A DNA stretch of 5,399 bases, taken from positions 1 to 5,399 of the forward strand of contig JADFSQ010000164.1 of NCBI GenBank assembly GCA_022560715.1, in the 5' to 3' direction. Shown here piece after piece: positions 1 to 5,399 of this stretch. This DNA comes from Bacteroidota bacterium (lineage in GTDB: Bacteria; Bacteroidota; Bacteroidia; Flavobacteriales; Flavobacteriaceae). Below the pieces are notes generated by a model that was given only the letters and a program-made list of their open reading frames with translations, ran no database searches and was not told the origin of the DNA. Made by a program: the position numbers and the translations under genes. The first letter of the stretch is position 1; each line of letters starts with the position of its first letter.

Positions 1-226
1 GGCTTCAAAATGAGCAATCTCATGAATAAGCGTAATTAAAAAACGATAGGAGTTTAAATTAGAATTTATTGTTATTTGATGCTTTCCGTTAGGCAATCTT
101 TTATAATCTCCATGACGTGTTTTTACGTTCCTTTTTAATTTTAATAGTTAAATTATCATAATTTAAAAGCTATAAGACTTCTTGCAAAGCTTGTTGAGGA
201 ATGTATTGTTGAAGTGTGTTTTGCAT
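1..226 (-). pseudogene. SprT-like zinc metalloprotein gene, disrupted and cut by the window edge
   Basis: Reading the minus strand from the ATG at 226 gives an N-terminus beginning MQNTLQQYIPQQALQEVL, typical of flavobacterial SprT-like proteins. It then meets a TAG stop (complement of 170-172). The same frame continues with family-like residues (NYDNLTIKIKKERK) and then loses homology. After a one-base shift at a run of five A (complement of 120-124) the other frame reads KTRHGDYKRLPNGKHQIT and goes on to the HEIAH zinc-binding motif (complement of 10-24). Both halves are recognisable, so this is one gene with a nonsense codon and a +1 frameshift. The distal frame has no ATG, GTG or TTG start between its upstream TAA (148-150) and the motif. 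After HEIAH the visible residues are FEA, where I recall intact relatives reading LVAFE, so a small deletion is possible. The remainder lies left of the window. SprT-like domains are Zn-dependent protease-type folds of uncertain role in this phylum. Sequencing error could explain one lesion but less easily both. Confidence 0.72.
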
Positions 227-316
227 TGCCACAAAAATAATGGTTTATAATACTTAAACAGAAAAAAACCGTTAATTTAGTTTTAATTTCATATTGTAAT
301 CAATTGAATCGAAACA

Positions 317-1495
317 ATGAGAGTTACGAATAAAGTAAAATGGGTGCTTCCAATAATAGTCATTTCTCAATTTTGTTGTACTTCACTATGGTTTGCTGGT
401 AATGGCGTTATGAATGATTTGGTAAACGCATTTCAACTTAATGCAACTGCTTTAGGTTATTTAACTTCTTCGGTACAATTAGGATTTATTGCAGGAACAC
501 TAATTTTTGCCCTTCTAACAATAGCAGACCGTTATTCACCATCAAAAGTATTCTTTGTTTGTGCTATAATTGGTAGTCTCTTTAATCTTGGAGTAATTAT
601 TGAGAACAATACAGTTTTTAGTCTATTGTCATTTAGATTTTTAACCGGTTTTTTTCTTGCTGGAATTTATCCTGTGGGAATGAAAATTGCTGCCGATTAT
701 TATCAAAAAGGATTAGGTAAATCTTTAGGTTTTCTGGTTGGAGCTCTTGTTATAGGAACTGCATTTCCACATTTATTAAAAGGACTCACTATTGGATTTC
801 CTTGGCGTGTAGTTATAATTTTTACGTCTTGCCTGGCCTGTTTAGGAGGTCTTTTAATGTTGCTTTTTGTGCCTAATGGTCCTTACAGAAAGTCCAATCA
901 GAAATTTGATTTTAGTGCATGGCTAAAAGTTTTTAAGATTAAGAAATTTCGTTCAGCAGCATTTGGATATTTTGGACATATGTGGGAACTCTATGCTTTT
1001 TGGGCTTTTGTTCCTGTAATTTTAAAAAATTATTCAGTAACACATCCAAATGTAACATTTAATATTCCTATACTATCTTTTATCATTATTGGAGTTGGAG
1101 GCATAGCTTGTGTTATTGGAGGTTATTTATCCCAGTTATTTGGAGCTAAAAAAATAGCAACTACAGCACTATTATTATCTTGCATTTGTTGTTTAATTTC
1201 ACCTTTTCTATTAAGTATTAACTATAGTCCTGCACTCATAATTTTTTTAATTTTCTGGGGAATGGTAGTAATAGCAGATTCTCCTTTATTTTCTACACTA
1301 GTTGCTCAAAACGCATTACCTGAATCAAAAGGTACTGCTTTAACTATTGTAAACTGTATAGGGTTTTCAATAACTATCTTAAGCATTCAATTGATTAATA
1401 TTCTTAATGTCTCATGGAATCCAAAATATGTTTATATTATTCTTGCAATAGGACCTATTTTAGGGTTAATTGCTTTATATGAAAAAAAGAATTAA
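317..1495 (+). CDS. MFS transporter, 12 transmembrane segments
   Basis: This 392-residue inner-membrane protein has the normal length and hydrophobic pattern of a major facilitator. There are about six helices in residues 9-187, a charged central loop near 188-212 and about six more helices in 213-389. The loop after TM2 (ADRYSPSKVF, residues 70-79) is a degenerate MFS motif A. TM4 carries a conspicuous R-F-L-T-G-F-F-L-A-G-I-Y-P-V-G-M-K stretch (107-123), which I associate with a clade of secondary carriers lacking assigned substrates. The ATG at 317 follows an A-rich leader with no Shine-Dalgarno sequence, as is usual in Bacteroidota. The gene ends 3 bases before the start of the PLP enzyme gene, so the two are almost surely co-transcribed and probably translationally coupled. 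By inference the substrate is an amino acid or related compound handled by that enzyme. Import rather than export is likely but unproven. Confidence 0.88.
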   Translation: MRVTNKVKWVLPIIVISQFCCTSLWFAGNGVMNDLVNAFQLNATALGYLTSSVQLGFIAGTLIFALLTIADRYSPSKVFFVCAIIGSLFNLGVIIENNTVFSLLSFRFLTGFFLAGIYPVGMKIAADYYQKGLGKSLGFLVGALVIGTAFPHLLKGLTIGFPWRVVIIFTSCLACLGGLLMLLFVPNGPYRKSNQKFDFSAWLKVFKIKKFRSAAFGYFGHMWELYAFWAFVPVILKNYSVTHPNVTFNIPILSFIIIGVGGIACVIGGYLSQLFGAKKIATTALLLSCICCLISPFLLSINYSPALIIFLIFWGMVVIADSPLFSTLVAQNALPESKGTALTIVNCIGFSITILSIQLINILNVSWNPKYVYIILAIGPILGLIALYEKKN

Positions 1496-1498
1496 ATC

Positions 1499-2599
1499 AT
1501 GAAGATTACCAAACCAACTTTATTACTAGACGAATATAAATGCAAAAAGAATATTCAAAATATGTTCTCTAGAGCACAACTACATCAAGTTGATTTAAGA
1601 CCTCATTTTAAAACGCATCAATCCTTAGAAATTGGACAATGGTTTAAGGAAGTTGGCGTGAATAAAATAACAGTATCATCGCTTGAAATGGCTATTTATT
1701 TTGCTGAAGAATGGAATGACATTACCGTAGCATTTCCTGTTAATATATTAGAGATTGATACAATTAATCCTTTGGCACAAAAAATTCAGCTCAACCTTTT
1801 AATTGAATCCAAAGAAACAATACTATTTTTAAATAAGCATCTAAAACACAAAGTCAATTTCTTTATTAAAATAGACGTCGGCACTAACCGTACAGGAATA
1901 ATGCCTTCTAAAATTGGTACTATTGAATCGATTTTAGAAGTATCACATGATAGTGAAAAGTTAGAATTTATAGGGTTTTTAGGTCATGCCGGACATACTT
2001 ACAAAAGCAGAAGCAAAACTGAAGTATTAGAAATACATCAAAAGAGTAAAAATGTACTTGTAGATTTAAAAGCTATTTTTAAAGCACAATATCCTAATTT
2101 AATACTGTCTTATGGGGACACACCTAGTTGTAGTTTGGCTGATGATTTTTCAGGAATTGATGAAATACGCCCAGGAAATTTTGTTTTCTATGATTTGATG
2201 CAACATCAAATTGGAGCCTGTACAATTAATCAAATTACGGTTGCCATGTCTTGTCCTATTGTTGCTATTCATAAAGATAGAAATGAGATTGTAGTTTATG
2301 GAGGAGGTATTCATTTTTCAAAAGATAGCATAACAGACGAAAATGATGTCGCAATTTATGGTAAAGTTGTTAAACAGAAAGAAAATGGATGGAGCGATTT
2401 AGTTCCTGAAACTTATATTAAAAGTTTATCTCAAGAACATGGAGTTGTAAAAGTTCCAGATTCTGAAATTGATAATTATAAGATTGGAGATGTTTTGATT
2501 GTTTTACCAATACATTCCTGTATGACAGCAAATTTGATGAAACATTATTTGACTACCGACGACAGAAAAATAGCAATGTTTAACAGTACTGTTTTTTAA
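1499..2599 (+). CDS. D-threonine aldolase / D-serine dehydratase-like PLP enzyme (D-TA family)
   Basis: This is a 366-residue fold-type III PLP enzyme with an alanine racemase-like N-terminal barrel and a C-terminal metal-binding domain. The PLP Schiff-base lysine should be K38 in RPHFKTH (34-40). Other family landmarks are DVGTNRTG (126-133), GHAGH (162-166), SYGDTPSC (204-211), EIRPGNFVFYD (222-232) and YGGGIHFSKD (267-276). The metal site is the His-x-Cys pair H339 and C341 in PIHSCMTANL. Known relatives either cleave D-threonine-type 3-hydroxy amino acids to glycine plus an aldehyde, or dehydrate D-serine to pyruvate and ammonia. The Cys ligand resembles eukaryotic D-serine dehydratase (DSD1), whereas a characterised bacterial D-threonine aldolase uses His-x-Asp. 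The motif alone does not settle the reaction. The enzyme should be cytosolic, since no signal peptide is seen. It lies 3 bases downstream of the MFS gene in one operon and converges with the SDR gene 13 bases away. Confidence 0.87.
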   Translation: MKITKPTLLLDEYKCKKNIQNMFSRAQLHQVDLRPHFKTHQSLEIGQWFKEVGVNKITVSSLEMAIYFAEEWNDITVAFPVNILEIDTINPLAQKIQLNLLIESKETILFLNKHLKHKVNFFIKIDVGTNRTGIMPSKIGTIESILEVSHDSEKLEFIGFLGHAGHTYKSRSKTEVLEIHQKSKNVLVDLKAIFKAQYPNLILSYGDTPSCSLADDFSGIDEIRPGNFVFYDLMQHQIGACTINQITVAMSCPIVAIHKDRNEIVVYGGGIHFSKDSITDENDVAIYGKVVKQKENGWSDLVPETYIKSLSQEHGVVKVPDSEIDNYKIGDVLIVLPIHSCMTANLMKHYLTTDDRKIAMFNSTVF

Positions 2600-2612
2600 T
2601 TTTTATAAAATG

Positions 2613-3293
2613 CTAAGGTGTTGAATTAGAAACCTGCAACATCTTACCATTATATAACTTGTTTCCGTGTAAAGCGAAGTCAAAAATATACTGTGCCATT
2701 TCTAAAGCTGTAGTTGAAGCTTTAAAATCTGGAAACGCTTTTTCCAGCATTTCGGTTTGTACTGCACCGAGTGCCAATACATTAAACGAAGGTCCTGTTT
2801 CTTTATATTCTTCGGCTAATAATTCAGTTAGCGTAATTACAGCACCTTTACTGGAACTGTAAGCTGACAATCCTGGAAATTTTACACTTCCTTGTACGCC
2901 ACCTATCGAGCTAATAGTTACCACATGACCATCTTTTTTCATAAACGGAATAACGGTTCGTGTTATTTCTGCAACACCAAAAACATTGGTTTTATAAACG
3001 TCTTCAAAATCTTGCATTGAAGTTTCGGCAAATGGTTTGTTGAGTAAAATTCCTGCGTTATTTATAAGTATATCTACATGCTTCCATTCAGAAGAAATAA
3101 ATGTCTTAACTTTTTTGTAATCTTCAAGTCGGCATAAATCGAATGGAAACAAAGTGACATTATTCAAATGTAGATTAGAAATGGGATCAGAGTTTCTGGA
3201 TAAAGCCAATATGTTATGACCTGCATTTGAAAAAAGCTGGACTAATTCAAAACCTATACCTTTACTTGTTCCAGTTATGATAATATTTTTCAT
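2613..3293 (-). CDS. SDR family NAD(P)-dependent oxidoreductase
   Basis: This 226-residue protein is a classical short-chain dehydrogenase/reductase. It has the N-terminal Rossmann cofactor motif TGTSKGIG (residues 7-14), the structural NNAG motif (78-81) and the catalytic set N103 (in KTNVFG), S129 (in VTISSIGG), Y145 and K149 (in SAYSSSKG). SDR enzymes oxidise or reduce alcohol and carbonyl groups using NAD(H) or NADP(H). The R33 after the second strand (ALSRNS) favours NADP(H), but this is only a hint. The substrate is not predictable, and the C-terminus is short compared with 250-residue SDRs, consistent with the small carbonyl-reductase/CsgA-like subgroup. The Ser to Tyr spacing is about three residues longer than in FabG. 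The gene converges with the aldolase-like gene and is divergent from the DUF4242-AraC regulator, sharing a 169-bp upstream region with it, so control by that regulator is possible. Confidence 0.9.
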   Translation of the reverse strand: MKNIIITGTSKGIGFELVQLFSNAGHNILALSRNSDPISNLHLNNVTLFPFDLCRLEDYKKVKTFISSEWKHVDILINNAGILLNKPFAETSMQDFEDVYKTNVFGVAEITRTVIPFMKKDGHVVTISSIGGVQGSVKFPGLSAYSSSKGAVITLTELLAEEYKETGPSFNVLALGAVQTEMLEKAFPDFKASTTALEMAQYIFDFALHGNKLYNGKMLQVSNSTP

Positions 3294-3350
3294 TTAAAAC
3301 TAAAATTAAAATGTCTAAAGATAAAAAAATCCTGTTATTAAGGAAAAGTA

Positions 3351-3383
3351 AAAAGTTAATCTTTAATAGAATTGAATAGCAAA
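3351..3383 (-). promoter_or_regulatory. Candidate Bacteroidota-type promoter for the SDR gene
   Basis: On the minus strand TTTG (3383-3380) is followed after 21 bases by TAACTTTT (3358-3351). This fits the Bacteroidota -33/-7 consensus of TTTG and TAnnTTTG with one mismatch in the -7 box. Initiation would fall near 3344, giving a leader of about 50 bases before the SDR ATG at 3293. In DNA this AT-rich a chance match is quite possible. Confidence 0.35.
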
Positions 3384-3388
3384 GGGAT

Positions 3389-3427
3389 TGAATTATAGTT
3401 CTCATATTCTACATATCGTATAATTCA
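3389..3427. repeat. Inverted repeat in the SDR-regulator divergent region (candidate operator)
   Basis: Two perfect 9-base inverted arms, TGAATTATA (3389-3397) and TATAATTCA (3419-3427), are separated by 21 bases. The arm centres lie about 30 bp apart, close to three helical turns, so dimeric or paired binding on one DNA face is possible. The site lies just upstream of the candidate SDR -33 element and 36 bases before the regulator's ATG. It is therefore well placed for binding by the adjacent AraC-type regulator acting on both genes. That role is inferred from position only. Confidence 0.4.
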
Positions 3428-3462
3428 GTAAAAATCATTAACTTGTTTGAAAATAGTCAAGT

Positions 3463-4569
3463 ATGCCAATTTATATGGATCGCCACGATGTTCCTGATTC
3501 TGTTTCATCTAAAGATTTGGCACAAATGCATCAGGAAGATTTAAAAATTGAACATGAGTTCGGTTGTAAAGCCATTACCTATTGGTTTGATGACGAAAGA
3601 AAAACAGCTTTTTGTTTAATTGAAGCTTCAAACAAAAAGTCCATTCAAGAAATGCACCTTAACTCTCATGGCGATGTTCCTAATACAATCATTGAAGTAG
3701 AACCCTATATTGTACAATCCTTTTTAGGAAGAATCTCTGATCCTAAAAAAGCTCAAGATACTGAACTGAATATAATAAACGATACAGCTTTTAGAGTATT
3801 AATGGTTATTGAAACCAGTAATTATTTAAACAGGGTTGAATCGAATCAATTCAGCATATTTACTCAAAAATTTCATAATAGTATTTCGAAAACATTAAAG
3901 CAATTTGTTGGAAGAGTTGTAAAACAAGACAATAACAGCTATTTGATCTCTTTTAAATCGGTGACAAATGCTATTGTTTGTGCATTAAAAATTCAATCAA
4001 ATTTTAAATATATAACACCAAAATTTGATGCCCAAAACAGAAGGCTTAAAATTGGTTTAGGATCAGGAACTCCTGTAACAGAAAAGGATAATATTTTTGA
4101 AGAAGCTGTTACTTTAGCAACTCGTATGTGTGAAGTTGTAAAAAACCAAATTGTTATTTCTTCTCAAATAAAGAGTCTTTACGAAAGCGAAAACAGAAAC
4201 GCTTTTATAAACAAAGAACATATAAGAACTTTAAAACCATCGGAAGAAAAATTCTTAACCAAATTAATGGAATTCGTAGAAAAAATTTGGAATAATCCTT
4301 CTTTTAATGTTAACGATTTTAGTAAAGCTTTAGGGTATAGCAAATCTCAAATCTATAGAAAGTTAATGTCTTTAACAGGTAAGTCTGCCAATCGTTTTAT
4401 TAATGAGTTTAGATTACACAGAGCATTGAATTTATTACATGAACAAAAAGGCAATATTTCAGAAATTGCTTTTGAAACAGGATTTAACAGCCCGGCTTAC
4501 TTCTCTAAATGTTTTTTTGATAAATATGGAATCCTTCCTTCTAAATATGTACAGCAGCATATAAACTAA
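3463..4569 (+). CDS. DUF4242 - degenerate nucleotidyl cyclase-like - AraC HTH fusion regulator
   Basis: This 368-residue cytosolic protein has no membrane segment and three recognisable parts. Residues 2-82 are a DUF4242 (SCO4226-like nickel-binding family) domain: MPIYMDRHDVP at the start, then H23, TYWFDDERKTAFC (39-51), H65 and H69. Residues 110-245 resemble a class III adenylate/guanylate cyclase domain, with RLKIGLGSGTPV (194-205), EEAVTLATRMC (213-223) and NQIVISSQIKSL (228-239). The catalytic metal-binding aspartates appear to be E117 and N157, so cyclase activity is unlikely. Residues 262-366 are an AraC/XylS DNA-binding domain with two helix-turn-helix units: FNVNDFSKALGYSKSQIYRK (281-300) and a second at 331-350 followed by the usual FFDKYGILPSKY. 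The likely role is a transcription factor whose N-terminal parts bind metal or another ligand. It is divergent from the SDR gene and followed by a DUF4242 lipoprotein gene, both plausible targets. Domain calls are strong; ligand and targets are inferred. Confidence 0.88.
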   Translation: MPIYMDRHDVPDSVSSKDLAQMHQEDLKIEHEFGCKAITYWFDDERKTAFCLIEASNKKSIQEMHLNSHGDVPNTIIEVEPYIVQSFLGRISDPKKAQDTELNIINDTAFRVLMVIETSNYLNRVESNQFSIFTQKFHNSISKTLKQFVGRVVKQDNNSYLISFKSVTNAIVCALKIQSNFKYITPKFDAQNRRLKIGLGSGTPVTEKDNIFEEAVTLATRMCEVVKNQIVISSQIKSLYESENRNAFINKEHIRTLKPSEEKFLTKLMEFVEKIWNNPSFNVNDFSKALGYSKSQIYRKLMSLTGKSANRFINEFRLHRALNLLHEQKGNISEIAFETGFNSPAYFSKCFFDKYGILPSKYVQQHIN

Positions 4570-4593
4570 TCCATTTTTGTTCGTTTTTTAAAC

Positions 4594-4637
4594 AATGATT
4601 CAAAATTGTAATTTTTTGAATTAATTGTAGAATCATT
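4594..4637. repeat. Overlapping inverted repeats between the regulator and lipoprotein genes
   Basis: An inner hairpin pairs TGATTCAAAA (4596-4605) with TTTTGAATTA (4614-4623), ten base pairs including one G-U, around an 8-base loop. The left arm also belongs to a longer dyad: AATGATTC (4594-4601) is the exact complement of GAATCATT (4630-4637). The two pairings exclude each other in RNA. The structure lies 25 bases after the regulator stop codon. It may act as a weak terminator, an operator or an attenuator-like switch. It has no GC-rich stem, so the terminator role is weak. Confidence 0.35.
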
Positions 4638-4653
4638 TCTTATTTCATATCAA

Positions 4654-4661
4654 TACATTTA
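4654..4661 (+). promoter_or_regulatory. Possible -7 box for the lipoprotein gene
   Basis: TACATTTA matches the Bacteroidota -7 consensus TAnnTTTG except for its last base. It would give a leader of roughly 40 bases before the ATG at 4707. No TTTG -33 element is visible at the proper spacing, so this is a weak call. Confidence 0.22.
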
Positions 4662-4706
4662 CAAAGTAAAAACTATAAATCATTTTTTAATCAACAACTA
4701 AACATT

Positions 4707-5159
4707 ATGAAAACATTAAAAACTTTAACTATTGTTATTATGACATTAACTTTCACTAATTGTGCCGATAACACAAAAGAAAATAATGACGGTGCTTTAG
4801 TAGCAGAATTACAGTCACAAATAGAAAAACTAGAGGCTGATAATGCAGCATTAGCAATGGTGAGACCTGAAGATTTAGCCGAAAACATGAATATGTATGT
4901 TATAGAACGAGAAATACCTGCACTGGGCGATTGGTCTGCCGAAGATTTAAAAGGTGCTTCACAAACATCTTGTGGTGTATTGAAAGAAATGGGATCGGAC
5001 ATACAATGGTTACACAGTTATGTAACTGGAGATAAAATGTATTGTGTTTACCTTGCTCCAAACGTAGAAATGGTTCGTGAACATGCTAAAAAAGGTGGAT
5101 TTCCTGCAAATGCTGTAAATAATGTTGTAACAATTATTAGTCCAGAAACGGCTGAGTGA
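4707..5159 (+). CDS. Predicted lipoprotein with a DUF4242 (nickel-binding-like) domain
   Basis: This is a 150-residue protein. Residues 1-19 form a lipoprotein-type signal: basic start MKTLK, hydrophobic LTIVIMTLTF, then TNC with C19 as the likely lipidated residue. The lipobox is imperfect (F-T-N-C), so export is probable rather than certain. Acidic residues follow the cysteine. Residues 31-51 (LVAELQSQIEKLEADNAALA) form a short coiled coil that could oligomerise the protein or hold the domain off the membrane. Residues 62-148 form a DUF4242 domain: MYVIEREIP, QTSCGVLKEMG, IQWLHSYVTGDKMYCVYLAP, REHAKKGGFP. Aligned by eye with the regulator's DUF4242, H126 matches H65 and C113 matches C51, while the other three regulator histidines become R, S and G. 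Metal binding, if any, must use a different set of ligands. The gene lies 137 bases downstream of the regulator on the same strand and is probably transcribed separately or controlled by it. Function is unknown. Confidence 0.85.
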   Translation: MKTLKTLTIVIMTLTFTNCADNTKENNDGALVAELQSQIEKLEADNAALAMVRPEDLAENMNMYVIEREIPALGDWSAEDLKGASQTSCGVLKEMGSDIQWLHSYVTGDKMYCVYLAPNVEMVREHAKKGGFPANAVNNVVTIISPETAE

Positions 5160-5181
5160 ATTATAGATTTCTTTAGATATT

Positions 5182-5216
5182 AAAAATTCTGTTTCTCTAT
5201 CGGAACAGAGCTTTTT
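5182..5216. terminator. Hairpin terminator, probably bidirectional
   Basis: TCTGTTTC (5188-5195) pairs with GGAACAGA (5202-5209) through eight base pairs, one of them G-U, around a 6-base loop. Five A lie upstream (5182-5186) and five T downstream (5212-5216), giving U-tracts on both strands. It starts 22 bases after the lipoprotein stop codon and lies beyond the end of the convergent PDH E2 gene, so it can end both transcripts. Confidence 0.75.
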
Positions 5217-5227
5217 ATAAATTTTAT

Positions 5228-5254
5228 GATATCCTGAATCAAGTTCAGGATGAC
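5228..5254. repeat. REP-like intergenic palindrome
   Basis: ATCCTGAA (5231-5238) and TTCAGGAT (5244-5251) are perfect inverted arms around TCAAG, followed by GAC. On the minus strand the element reads GTCATCCTGAACTTGATTCA and continues to GGATATC. This resembles a short palindrome I recall scattered between genes in many Flavobacteriia genomes. Its GC content is higher than the surroundings. It may help terminate the PDH transcript or be a REP-type repeat; the copy number cannot be seen from one window. Confidence 0.55.
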
Positions 5255-5262
5255 AAATTAAA

Positions 5263-5399
5263 TTAAACCAACATCGTTACAGGATTCTCTATATAACCTT
5301 TTAATGTTTGTAAAAACTGAGCGCCCGTAACGCCATCTACAGTTCTATGATCGCATGCCATAGATAGTTTCATGGTGTTACCTACCACATTTTGACCGT
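5263..5399 (-). CDS. pdhC: Pyruvate dehydrogenase complex E2 (dihydrolipoamide acetyltransferase), C-terminal end
   Basis: Only the last 44 codons and the stop (TAA, complement of 5263-5265) are inside the window; the rest lies to the right. The visible part contains KLSMACDHRTVDG, which carries the catalytic His and Asp of the DHRxxDG motif of 2-oxoacid dehydrogenase acyltransferases. The typical E2 ending GAQFLQTLKGYIENPVTMLV follows. E2 transfers the acetyl group from lipoamide to CoA and forms the core of the cytosolic complex. The closing residues match PDH E2 as known from flavobacteria better than the 2-oxoglutarate or branched-chain E2. The lipoyl and E1/E3-binding domains are not visible. 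The gene converges with the lipoprotein gene, with a terminator and a REP-like palindrome between them. Confidence 0.88.
   Translation of the reverse strand, partial: GQNVVGNTMKLSMACDHRTVDGVTGAQFLQTLKGYIENPVTMLV

Noticed and set aside
232..239. TATTTTTG on the minus strand, an exact Bacteroidota -7 match upstream of the SprT-like gene
   Set aside because: It would place the transcript start at the ATG itself, and no TTTG -33 element is found at 17-21 bases.
273..280. TAATTTAG as a -7 box for the MFS operon
   Set aside because: It differs from the consensus at a fixed T, and the nearest TTTA upstream is 25 bases away; such matches are common by chance in this AT-rich leader.
2582..2612. Possible terminator at the convergent junction: palindrome AACAGTACTGTT followed by T-run, plus ATTTTTATAAAAT
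   Set aside because: The palindrome leaves only a 4-bp stem once a loop is allowed, and the second is a 5-bp all-AT stem. Both are too weak to call, although termination must occur near here.
2659..2862. 67-codon plus-strand open frame opposite the SDR gene
   Set aside because: It lies fully inside the SDR coding sequence on the other strand, has no recognisable protein features, and the SDR reading has all catalytic motifs.
3463..4569. Active adenylate or guanylate cyclase
   Set aside because: The cyclase-like domain seems to lack both metal-binding aspartates, so the protein was annotated as a regulator with a degenerate cyclase-like domain.
4691..5002. 103-codon minus-strand open frame opposite the lipoprotein gene
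   Set aside because: It is antisense to a clear DUF4242 lipoprotein, its Ser-rich composition is typical of a shadow frame, and it has no homology I recognise.

Overview
The window looks like a chromosomal segment from a marine-type Flavobacteriaceae (Bacteroidota). Supporting signs are the very AT-rich DNA, the lack of Shine-Dalgarno sequences ahead of the starts, A-rich leaders, and protein types typical of that group: a SprT-like metalloprotein, a flavobacterial-style MFS carrier and a PDH E2 C-terminus. The genus cannot be fixed from this sequence.

Layout, left to right. Positions 1-226 (minus) hold the 5' part of a SprT-like zinc-metalloprotein gene that cannot be read through, because it carries an in-frame stop and a +1 frameshift. 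Positions 317-2599 (plus) are a tight two-gene operon with a 3-base gap: a 12-TM MFS permease and a PLP-dependent D-threonine aldolase/D-serine dehydratase-like enzyme. Together they suggest uptake and breakdown of a hydroxy-amino acid. Positions 2613-3293 (minus) encode a short-chain dehydrogenase convergent with that operon.

The SDR gene is divergent from a plus-strand regulator at 3463-4569. The 169-bp region between them carries a long inverted repeat and a candidate SDR promoter. The regulator is the most unusual gene here. It joins a DUF4242 (SCO4226-like, nickel-binding family) domain, a degenerate class III nucleotidyl cyclase-like domain and a C-terminal AraC DNA-binding domain. Downstream, at 4707-5159, is a small predicted lipoprotein with a short coiled coil and a second DUF4242 domain. 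One cytosolic DUF4242 domain tied to DNA binding therefore sits next to one predicted to be in the envelope. This pair is the best candidate for an undescribed sensing system, although the ligand is unknown and the functional link is inferred from proximity and shared domain.

The right end holds a hairpin terminator (5182-5216), a REP-like palindrome (5228-5254) and the last 44 codons of the pyruvate dehydrogenase E2 gene on the minus strand, cut by the window edge. No tRNA, rRNA, CRISPR array, insertion sequence or phage gene was seen.
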